From: an uncultured Acholeplasmataceae bacterium | GTDB lineage: Bacteria > Bacillota_I > Bacilli_A > Acholeplasmatales > Acholeplasmataceae | Direction: 5' to 3' | Length of the DNA: 5,204 nt | NCBI GenBank assembly: GCA_937983315.1 | Contig: CALKAH010000339.1 | Location: 1-5,204, forward strand | Shown: piece after piece, positions 1 to 5,204 of the stretch | Position numbering within the stretch: position 1 is the stretch's first letter | Layout: every line of letters starts with the position of its first letter | The notes under the pieces: generated by a model | What the model was told of the DNA's origin: nothing | The model's input: the letters and a program-made list of their open reading frames with translations, nothing else | The model's database searches: none | Program-made: the position numbers and the translations under genes

Positions 1-45
1 GATCGTATTCGGTGACTGGAGTTCAGACGTGTGCTCTTCCGATCT
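1..45 (+). other. Illumina P7/TruSeq index adapter remnant (non-biological)
   Basis: Bases 12-45 match exactly, over 34 bases, the TruSeq read-2/index-side adapter as I know it (begins GTGACTGGAG, ends CTCTTCCGATCT). Bases 1-3 (GAT) fit the last bases of the P7 arm, and bases 4-11 (CGTATTCG) sit where an 8-base sample index belongs. Genomic sequence therefore starts at base 46. The adapter happens to stay open in the frame of the minus-strand uidA gene, so an automatic caller would add 15 false residues to that protein. Confidence 0.97.
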
Positions 46-858
46 GGGTTGATGATTAAGAAGTAATTGTTGATTCTTGATTTCAATCTTTCTTATACCA
101 AATGTCTCATCATAACAATCTGTAGGTGTTTCTACATGAAGTGTATAGAGATACCCTTGGCCAATACCCCAAAGTTTCGGGTGATCAATGACAAGTGAAT
201 CTTTCTTTTGTGTAGATGAGATCACAAGCTTTCCATCGGGATCAAGGATATCCACACGAAGTTCTTGAGACGTAGTGTCTATCTGATAGCCAATCACACC
301 TTGATGGTTGATAAGATCAGTAAGTATGGTGATCTCTTCAATAGGATGAAGTGGCACATGATAGAGCCAAACATGACGATGAAGGCCAATGTAGTTGTAA
401 AAATCAAAGAAAATATTTTGAATCTCACGATGCTCTTTTTTGATAATCTCACCCATGGGAAATGTCTGAAAATCCAAGCGAGTATCAAGCATGATCGATA
501 TGCGATAAGAGGATGTATCATGTGGCATGAATGCATCAACAGGTAGATAACCGCCTTGATGAGTTTTGATGCGCTTACCGTTGACATAGAGTTCAGCACG
601 ATGAGGTGCAGCACCGATACGTATATGCCATGTTCCAGGAAGAGAAGGGACATCAACCTTTTTTTCGTAGCACACTTTTCCAACATAATCACGTTTTTCA
701 AGCGTCGTCATCATATCATTAAAACTGCCTGGTACACCGATGATGTATGATGCATTCAGTGGTTCTTTGGGTAAGTAATCATCTGAAACAAATGAAAAAT
801 TCCATAAGCCATCAAGTGATAGTGCAAGTCTTTTTTTGTTTGTTTTTGGATAGAGCAT
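46..858 (-). CDS. uidA: Beta-glucuronidase (GH2 family), N-terminal 271 residues, truncated by contig end
   Basis: A retaining glycoside hydrolase that releases D-glucuronic acid from beta-glucuronides in the cytoplasm. The ORF starts at ATG 858-856, with a GGAGG ribosome site at 865-869 six bases upstream, and runs without a stop to base 46, where adapter sequence begins. The protein follows E. coli UidA closely: LDGLWNFSF (residues 15-23), VPGSFND (42-48), HQGGYLP (100-106), and FDFYNYIGLHRHVWLY (151-166), whose Asp152 aligns with Asp163 of E. coli GUS. It ends at LLLNHQP, matching FLINHKP of UidA just before the catalytic barrel. Present are the GH2 sugar-binding jelly-roll domain (about 10-170) and the immunoglobulin-like domain (about 175-265). 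The TIM barrel with both catalytic glutamates is missing only because the contig ends. No signal peptide is seen. A beta-galactosidase of the same GH2 family is the alternative, but the motif matches favour glucuronidase. Confidence 0.9.
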
Positions 859-888
859 GTGACACCTCCACTTAAAAAATCTAGTTCA

Positions 889-899
889 ATTATATCAAA
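889..899 (-). promoter_or_regulatory. Extended -10 promoter of uidA
   Basis: Read on the minus strand this is TTTGATATAAT: a perfect TATAAT -10 box (889-894) with the TGn extension that relieves the need for a -35 box. No good -35 hexamer lies 16-18 bases upstream. Transcription would start near 882, giving a leader of about 24 bases that contains the GGAGG site of uidA. No cre-like catabolite site was found by eye between the genes. Confidence 0.6.
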
Positions 900-924
900 T
901 AAATGACCTGAAGGAGTAAGAATC

Positions 925-935
925 TTTGATATAAT
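925..935 (+). promoter_or_regulatory. Extended -10 promoter of the small membrane protein gene
   Basis: TTTGATATAAT contains TATAAT at 930-935 preceded by TGA (927-929), an extended -10 form. No convincing -35 box is visible at the usual spacing. The start of transcription would fall near 942, leaving a very short leader. This supports initiation at the ATG at 958, since the ATG at 949 would have almost no leader. Confidence 0.6.
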
Positions 936-957
936 AGGAAGGTAGGAGATGAACAAT

Positions 958-1212
958 ATGAAACAAAAAATTAACCAACTCTTAAACTGGTTTGAAGACA
1001 GATTTAACTTTATCATTGAATTACTTGCATTTCTTGGGGGCATCTTTTGTATTTTATTCGCCATATTTATTTTTGTGTTGATGATCTTTCAAGTCGAATG
1101 GGTTTCAGAAATCACATTTGAAATCATCATTTTACCGGGTGTCATTGGATTCTTTGGTGTCATCATCTTGTTTGCACTTCGTATCACACGCTTCATGACA
1201 CAAAAACGATAA
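958..1212 (+). CDS. Small two-helix membrane protein of unknown function (84 aa)
   Basis: I do not recognise a family. The protein has two hydrophobic segments, residues about 22-44 (LLAFLGG to LMIF) and about 56-74 (IIILPGVIGFFGVIILFAL), joined by a short acidic loop (E47, E51, E55). Basic residues lie at the N terminus (K2, K4, R15) and C terminus (R75, R78, K83, R84). By the positive-inside rule both ends should be cytoplasmic with the loop outside. Two in-frame ATGs exist, at 949 and 958. I chose 958 because the AGGAG site at 944-948 is nine bases before it but directly abuts 949. The gene has its own promoter and terminator, so it is probably transcribed alone. An intact hydrophobic frame with start, ribosome site and terminator argues that it is a real gene. 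Confidence 0.75.
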   Translation: MKQKINQLLNWFEDRFNFIIELLAFLGGIFCILFAIFIFVLMIFQVEWVSEITFEIIILPGVIGFFGVIILFALRITRFMTQKR

Positions 1213-1234
1213 GGGCAACTAGCCCTTTTCTTTT
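1211..1234 (+). terminator. Rho-independent terminator after the small membrane protein gene
   Basis: AAGGGC (1211-1216) pairs with GCCCTT (1222-1227) around a five-base loop, followed by TTCTTTT (1228-1234). The left arm overlaps the TAA stop at 1210-1212. The stem is short but GC-rich at its top and has a T-rich tail, so it is a plausible intrinsic terminator separating this gene from ohr. Confidence 0.75.
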
Positions 1235-1243
1235 GCCTAAACG

Positions 1244-1252
1244 TGTTAAAAT
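1244..1252 (+). promoter_or_regulatory. Probable extended -10 promoter of ohr
   Basis: TGTTAAAAT combines a TGn extension (1244-1246) with TAAAAT (1247-1252), one mismatch from the -10 consensus, just after the upstream terminator. There is no clear -35 box. Transcription would start near 1259, before the ribosome site of ohr. I looked for an OhrR-type palindrome (TACAATT-AATTGTA) and saw none. Confidence 0.5.
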
Positions 1253-1269
1253 AGAAGTATCAAAACGAG

Positions 1270-1276
1270 AAAGGAG
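1270..1276 (+). promoter_or_regulatory. Ribosome binding site fixing the ohr start
   Basis: AAAGGAG ends seven bases before ATG 1284. The frame is open upstream to a TTG at 1233, but those 17 codons lie across the promoter and this ribosome site and carry no family similarity. The site therefore decides for the start at 1284. Confidence 0.85.
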
Positions 1277-1283
1277 TTTTCAT

Positions 1284-1697
1284 ATGAATAAAATATTAGA
1301 GCGTCAAGCGACGACCTATGGAGGACGAGATGGTGTTGTTAAAGATACACAATCGGGTTTAGTTGTCCATTTATCGAAACCAGCAGAAATGGGTGGAGAT
1401 GATGATAAAGGATCAAATCCAGAAGAACTATTTTCAATTGGATATAGTTCATGCTTTGCAAGTTCTCTAGAGTACTTGCTTCATGTTGCTAAAATCGATT
1501 ATCAAGGACTTTCTGTACAAGCGACCACACATCTCAATGCTGATCCAAAAACAGGTTTTTCATTTGAACTCTTTGTTAAAGCAAACATTGAAGGTGTGAC
1601 AAAAGATGTCGAAAAGAAATTCATCGAGCAAGCCTACCAATTTTGTCCTTATTCAAAAGCGATTAAAGGTAATGTAGTCGTCACATTTGTTGACTAG
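1284..1697 (+). CDS. ohr: Organic hydroperoxide reductase, Ohr subfamily of OsmC/Ohr
   Basis: A cytoplasmic, usually homodimeric, thiol-dependent peroxidase that reduces organic and lipid hydroperoxides to alcohols; in the family its electrons come from lipoylated proteins. The 137 residues match the usual Ohr length. The full active site is visible: Arg15 in YGGRDG, Glu48 in SNPEELF, the peroxidatic Cys57 in GYSSCF and the resolving Cys121 in FCPYSKA, with K128-GN following as in Ohr. The NPEELF and CPYSKA motifs favour Ohr over OsmC. The start at ATG 1284 has a strong AAAGGAG site. The SDR gene follows after 15 bases and is probably co-transcribed. Ohr genes are often controlled by the MarR-type repressor OhrR, but no ohrR gene or recognisable OhrR operator is in this window, so its control here is unknown. 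Confidence 0.93.
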   Translation: MNKILERQATTYGGRDGVVKDTQSGLVVHLSKPAEMGGDDDKGSNPEELFSIGYSSCFASSLEYLLHVAKIDYQGLSVQATTHLNADPKTGFSFELFVKANIEGVTKDVEKKFIEQAYQFCPYSKAIKGNVVVTFVD

Positions 1698-1712
1698 AAA
1701 TCGAGGTATCCT

Positions 1713-2724
1713 ATGAAGATTTTAATGGTTGGTGGTACAGGGTTAATTTCAACGGCTGTGACGAAACGTGCCGTTGAGATGGGACATGAAGTCTATTTAC
1801 TGAACCGAGGATTACGTCAATCCTCCATGATTAAAGGTGTTTATCATATTCAAGGTGATATCACAAAAGAAGATGAAGTCAAACAAGCACTTCACGATTA
1901 TACGTTCGATACGGTTGTTGAATGGATTGCATTTCATGTTGATCATATTAAACGTGATATCAATCTTTTTCGTCATATAACAAAACAATATATCTTTATT
2001 GGTACGGCTTCATCCTATCCCAAACCTGCTCCCTTTTTTACCGATCACAGAAGAAATCCCACTTCATAATCCTTACTGGGGATATAGTGAAGAAAAAAGA
2101 CGCTGTGAAGCTTATTTGAACGAACTCAAGAACCCACCATTTGGTATCACCATCGTTCGTCCTTCGCATACCTATGATGATCATTCACTTGTCTTTCAAA
2201 TTCCTAATTGGGGACAACCCTATACGCTGTTATCAAGGATGATCCATGATCAACCAATAGCTGTTGTTGGTGATGGAACAAGTCGTTGGACGTTAACCCA
2301 TCATACCGATTTTGCATGTGCATGTGTTGATCTTTTTGGGAACCCAAAGACATATGGACAAACCTATCATCTCACATCAGAAAAGGTTTATACATGGAAT
2401 GAGATCACAGAAAGTGTCTATCATGCACTTGGTAAAAAGCCTTCAATCATTCATATTCCTTATGATGTTGTTCACACATATTTCCCTGATTTAGAAGGTC
2501 CCATTCGTGGTGATAATCTCTATGATGCAATCTTTGATAATTCGAAGATTAAGAAGGTAGCACCCCATTATCAATCGACGATAGGTTATCCTGATATTGT
2601 GAAAAAAGCAGTCGCATATTACATCAACCATCCTGAACTTCAATCAATCGATGATGGCTTTATGAAGCGATATGATAAGATGATTGATGATTTCACTCGC
2701 AATCAAAAAGAAAAGGTCCGTTAA
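1713..2724 (+). pseudogene. NAD(P)-dependent epimerase/dehydratase (SDR superfamily), frameshifted
   Basis: A Rossmann-fold SDR protein; its substrate is unknown. The start at ATG 1713 has a GAGG site six bases upstream. Frame one encodes residues 1-109 correctly (GGTGLIS nucleotide loop at 7-13, NRG at 31-33 after the second strand, GTASSY at 97-102), then stops at TAA 2067-2069. The rest continues in the +1 frame to TAA 2722-2724. Removing one base from the C3T6 run (2031-2039) restores a 336-residue protein reading KPAPFLPITEEIPLHNPYWGY across the join, the same spacing as Firmicutes relatives I recall. The catalytic YSEEK motif (Tyr124, Lys128) lies after the break, so the short product would be inactive. 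No good restart codon with a ribosome site is seen. Conserved VRPSHTYD, GDGTSRWTLTH and VFDNSK-like segments show the downstream part is otherwise undamaged. The cause could be a recent mutation, homopolymer variation or an assembly error. Not GalE, despite the nearby gal genes. Confidence 0.85.
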
Positions 2725-2742
2725 TGAAACGGACCCTTTTTT
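2715..2742. terminator. Bidirectional intrinsic terminator between convergent operons
   Basis: GGTCCGTT (2715-2722) pairs perfectly with AACGGACC (2728-2735) around a five-base loop. On the plus strand it is followed by C and six Ts (2737-2742), ending the ohr-SDR unit. On the minus strand the same hairpin is followed by TTTTCTTTTT, ending galT-galK. The SDR stop codon lies in the hairpin and the galK stop (2743-2741) overlaps the T run, so one element serves both operons with almost no spacer. Confidence 0.9.
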
Positions 2743-3892
2743 ATAATGGCGATGCGCCATCTGACGGGAGAACTTCATAGAAGCTTGGTTCATATCCAAT
2801 GATGCGTGTATATTCATCTCGAACTCGTTTTTTCATGGTTTCGACATCTTCTTTTTTAACAATAGAAACCACACATCCACCGAAACCAGCACCTGTCATA
2901 CGTGCACCTAATGCACCTTCGTCAAGGAGTATTTGAACCAGTGTATCAAGTTCGATACCAGTGACCTCATAATCAGATTTGAGCGATTCATGGGATGCAA
3001 TCATGAGTTTTGCAAATGCATGTATATCCCCCTTTTTGAGTGCTTCACATGATGCAAGGGTTCTCTGCTGCTCCGTTTGAACGTGACGTACTCTTCTCAA
3101 TTGAACAGGTGATAAATATGACTCAGATGCTTTTAATTGATCATCGGATAGATCACATAATTGATGAATCATCATGTGCTTTTTTAATTCCTTTAATGAA
3201 TCTTGACATTCTTTAAATCGCTCATTATATTTAGAGTCTGCTAACCCTCTTTTTTTATTGCTATTGACGATAAGTAGTTGATAAGAATTTAAATGAAGGG
3301 GAATATATTGATATGTAAGATCATGGGTGTTCAAAAGGATCGCGTGGTCTTTTTTTCCTGCAACAACAGCAAATTGATCCATGATACCAGAATTAACACC
3401 GACAAAGTTGTTTTCTGCATATTGACCTAATTTTGCTTTTTGTTCCATGGTCAATTTGAATTGAAACATGTTGTCTAATATGGTGATCATCAAAATTTCA
3501 AGTGATGCTGATGATGATAATCCAGCATTGACGGGCATGGTTCCTTCGATATAAAGATCAAATCCATAGGATAGATGATAACCATGATCTTCCAAAGCTT
3601 TGATTGAACCCTTCATGTAATTTGACCATGCATGTTCTTGCTCTTTTTTGAGTTCATATCGATTAAAACAATAGATTTCCTTAGAAAAAGAAGGAGACAG
3701 CACACAAATGAAGTCATCTGATCGCTTCCCAACTACCCCATACGTTCCATAGCTTAACGCACATGGGAGAACAAATCCTCCGTTGTAATCAATATGTTCT
3801 CCAATCAAATTGACTCGTCCTGGCGAATAATAGACATCACCATCCAACCGATGAAATGATTCTCGAAATGTCTTGAGCAACTTACTTTTCAT
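2741..3892 (-). CDS. galK: Galactokinase (GHMP kinase family)
   Basis: Catalyses ATP-dependent phosphorylation of alpha-D-galactose to galactose 1-phosphate in the cytoplasm, the first committed step of the Leloir pathway. At 383 residues it matches E. coli GalK in length. All three GHMP motifs are present: the galactokinase signature GRVNLIGEHIDYNGG (25-39, with Arg26, Glu32, His33 and Asp35 in the sugar site), the ATP loop GLSSSASLE (124-132), and GARMTGAGFGGC (329-340). GVNSGIMDQ (165-173) carries the catalytic base Asp172. The ATG at 3892-3890 overlaps the galT stop in an ATGA arrangement, so translation is probably coupled. A weak AAGGA site at 3905-3909 lies 12 bases upstream, farther than ideal, which fits coupling. 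The gene ends in the shared bidirectional terminator, making it the last gene of its operon. No damage is seen. Confidence 0.97.
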   Translation of the reverse strand: MKSKLLKTFRESFHRLDGDVYYSPGRVNLIGEHIDYNGGFVLPCALSYGTYGVVGKRSDDFICVLSPSFSKEIYCFNRYELKKEQEHAWSNYMKGSIKALEDHGYHLSYGFDLYIEGTMPVNAGLSSSASLEILMITILDNMFQFKLTMEQKAKLGQYAENNFVGVNSGIMDQFAVVAGKKDHAILLNTHDLTYQYIPLHLNSYQLLIVNSNKKRGLADSKYNERFKECQDSLKELKKHMMIHQLCDLSDDQLKASESYLSPVQLRRVRHVQTEQQRTLASCEALKKGDIHAFAKLMIASHESLKSDYEVTGIELDTLVQILLDEGALGARMTGAGFGGCVVSIVKKEDVETMKKRVRDEYTRIIGYEPSFYEVLPSDGASPL

Positions 3893-5204
3893 GATGTTGT
3901 CACATCCTTAAGCCATTGATACATGATATCCATGCTATTTCGATCATTTTGTTTAAACACACCACAGTCTTCTAAAACACCCACAAAGACAGATCCGATC
4001 GCCTCTTCAATTGCTTGATCAATGATTTCAGGTTTAAAAGAAGGATTAGATTTGATGTTGTCAGCTAATCCCTGATGTTTGATTGAGCGTTCTAAAAGAG
4101 GTTTGCCATCAAGAATATATGCTTTGACATCATTCATCTCTTGGTCGAGTCGACCTGGTAAAATGCCAAGACCCATCGCTTCAATCAAGCCAATATTTTC
4201 CTTTTTGATGTGCCATTTGTCTTGATGAGGATGGAAAATACCCAGTGGATATTGTTCACTGGTTTGATTATCACGCAAGATGAGATCAAGGATGAATATA
4301 TCTTTATCTTTTCGAACAATAGGTGTGATGGTATGATGCGGTATATCATCTGTATGTGAGCGAATGTTTAAGGCTTCATGATTGTAATGACGCCATGCTT
4401 TAAGCACTTTCATCGCTTGGGCTACTAAATAGATATCATTTTTACCGGTCATGCGTAATGTTGATAAAGGCCATTTTAGTATGGTGTATTGAATGCCTTG
4501 ATGAAGCCAACTACGAAGTGCTTTAGCATCTTCGATGGGGAAATGATCTGCACCACCTTGATAATGATCATGCGATAAAATCGAACCACCTACGATCGGT
4601 AAATCTGCATTCGAACCAAAAAAATAGCCATCAAACATCTTGCATAAAGCAAACAAATTGTTAAAGAGCATCTCATTGATTTTCATCGGGCGATGACGAG
4701 CACTCAAGACAATCGCGTGCTCATTGTAATAGATATAGGGTGAATATTGAAAATACCAAGGTTCTCCTTGTAATTCAATGTGAATAAGTCGCAAGCTATC
4801 ACGTGAATCACGAGTATAATCGCCAGGAAATCCTTCATTCTCAATACACAGTAAACACTTGGGATATGATGTGCTTTCCTGTTGGCTAGCTAAAATAATG
4901 CTTTTCGGATCTTTCTCGGGTTTTGAAAGATTGATGGTGATATCAAGTTGACCATAGGAAGATTGGATACTAAATTTTTTATTTTTCTGAATACGATCCA
5001 TACGGATATAGTTCGCTTTTTGCATGTATGTATAAAACCAACGTGTTGCATGCCTATTTGATTCACGTTTAAGTTCAAAAAACATCTTTTCAACATCAGA
5101 GGGTTTCATGATCATGGTATTCATGATTTTCGCATCAAAAAGATCTCTTGCTATCTGTGATCCGTCCAGACGACCAGTTTTCTCAAGTTCATCTAAGATA
5201 GGAT
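3889..5204 (-). CDS. galT: Galactose-1-phosphate uridylyltransferase, class II, 5' end beyond the window
   Basis: Exchanges UMP between UDP-glucose and galactose 1-phosphate to give UDP-galactose and glucose 1-phosphate through a uridylyl-histidine intermediate. This is the large class II GalT typical of Firmicutes. Visible family segments include ARDLFDAKIM (near 5150-5122), YGQLDITINLSKPEKDPK, YPKCLLCIENEG with a Cys-x-x-Cys pair, QYSPYIYYNEHAIV, GSNADLPIVGGSILSHDH, the C-terminal HHTITPIVR, GIFHPHQDKWHIKKENIGLIEAM and GILPGRL. The SHDHYQGG motif (His codons at 4572-4570 and 4566-4564) corresponds to the active-site HxHxQ; the second His should be the nucleophile. An ATG at 5124 looks like a start but is internal: the frame stays open to base 5204 and the 26 codons before it still match the family. 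About 437 residues are visible, so some tens of N-terminal residues are missing. It overlaps galK by four bases. Confidence 0.95.
   Translation of the reverse strand, partial: PILDELEKTGRLDGSQIARDLFDAKIMNTMIMKPSDVEKMFFELKRESNRHATRWFYTYMQKANYIRMDRIQKNKKFSIQSSYGQLDITINLSKPEKDPKSIILASQQESTSYPKCLLCIENEGFPGDYTRDSRDSLRLIHIELQGEPWYFQYSPYIYYNEHAIVLSARHRPMKINEMLFNNLFALCKMFDGYFFGSNADLPIVGGSILSHDHYQGGADHFPIEDAKALRSWLHQGIQYTILKWPLSTLRMTGKNDIYLVAQAMKVLKAWRHYNHEALNIRSHTDDIPHHTITPIVRKDKDIFILDLILRDNQTSEQYPLGIFHPHQDKWHIKKENIGLIEAMGLGILPGRLDQEMNDVKAYILDGKPLLERSIKHQGLADNIKSNPSFKPEIIDQAIEEAIGSVFVGVLEDCGVFKQNDRNSMDIMYQWLKDVTTS

Larger units (their letters stand above)
889..935. repeat. Perfect 11-bp inverted repeat formed by two divergent -10 regions
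   Basis: ATTATATCAAA (889-899) and TTTGATATAAT (925-935) are exact reverse complements separated by 25 bases. Each arm is an extended -10 element pointing away from the centre, so the repeat can be explained by two back-to-back promoters. Whether the symmetry also serves as a regulator site cannot be decided from the sequence. Confidence 0.75.

Noticed and set aside
265..750. Plus-strand ORFs at 265-546 and 556-750 and a minus-strand ORF at 294-701
   Set aside because: They lie inside the uidA coding region in other frames, have no ribosome sites or recognisable motifs, and have low-complexity-like compositions typical of antisense shadows.
756..1064. Minus-strand ORF of 102 codons crossing the divergent promoter region
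   Set aside because: It spans both promoters and overlaps two better-supported genes, with no start signal of its own.
1233..1283. Upstream extension of ohr to a TTG start
   Set aside because: It would run through the promoter and ribosome site and add residues absent from Ohr proteins.
1235..1283. OhrR operator upstream of ohr
   Set aside because: No TACAATT-AATTGTA-like palindrome could be found by eye.
1999..2040. Independent start for the second SDR frame
   Set aside because: No ribosome site is present, and the residues before the T run do not match the family; the similarity comes from frame one there. It is a frameshift product, not a separate gene.
2312..2494. Plus-strand 60-codon ORF inside the SDR gene
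   Set aside because: It is an out-of-frame shadow of a region with clear SDR similarity in another frame.
4890..5096. Minus-strand 68-codon ORF inside galT
   Set aside because: It overlaps the galT frame, which has strong family motifs, and has no start signal.
1..5204. CRISPR arrays, tRNA/rRNA genes, insertion sequences, toxin-antitoxin pairs, riboswitches
   Set aside because: I looked for repeated spacers, cloverleaf-like segments, terminal inverted repeats and long leaders and saw none; almost all of the window is accounted for by ordinary genes.

Overview
The window is a contig end from an AT-rich, low-GC Gram-positive type bacterium (Firmicutes/Bacillota or a close relative). The support is AT-rich codon use, strong purine-rich Shine-Dalgarno sites, compact Rho-independent terminators, a Firmicutes-type class II GalT, and Firmicutes-like versions of Ohr and the SDR protein. 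TGA is a normal stop (end of galT) and Trp is written TGG, so there is no mycoplasma-type code. The genus cannot be named from the sequence alone.

Layout. Bases 1-45 are not biological: they are an Illumina P7/TruSeq index adapter left at the contig end. Real sequence starts at base 46, inside a minus-strand beta-glucuronidase gene (uidA, GH2 family). Its first 271 codons are present and its catalytic barrel is cut off by the contig end. A short divergent promoter region (859-957) separates it from a plus-strand gene for an 84-residue two-helix membrane protein of unknown function, which has its own terminator. Next on the plus strand are ohr (organic hydroperoxide reductase) and, 15 bases later, an SDR-family NAD(P)-dependent epimerase/dehydratase gene. 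The SDR gene is broken by one extra base in a C3T6 run near 2031-2039. A strong hairpin at 2715-2742 appears to work in both directions. It ends the ohr-SDR unit and, from the other side, the minus-strand galT-galK operon, which fills the rest of the window. galT runs off the right edge without its true start.

How the genes fit together. GalK and GalT are the first two committed steps of the Leloir pathway (galactose to Gal-1-P, then exchange with UDP-glucose). UidA would release glucuronic acid from glucuronides. Together they suggest a carbohydrate-scavenging host- or plant-associated lifestyle, although UidA and the Gal genes are in separate transcription units. Ohr is a thiol peroxidase for lipid and organic hydroperoxides and is functionally unrelated to the sugar genes. 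I see no novel defence, mobile or RNA system here. The points most worth a second look are the adapter remnant, the SDR frameshift, the mirrored divergent promoters, and the mis-startable galT.
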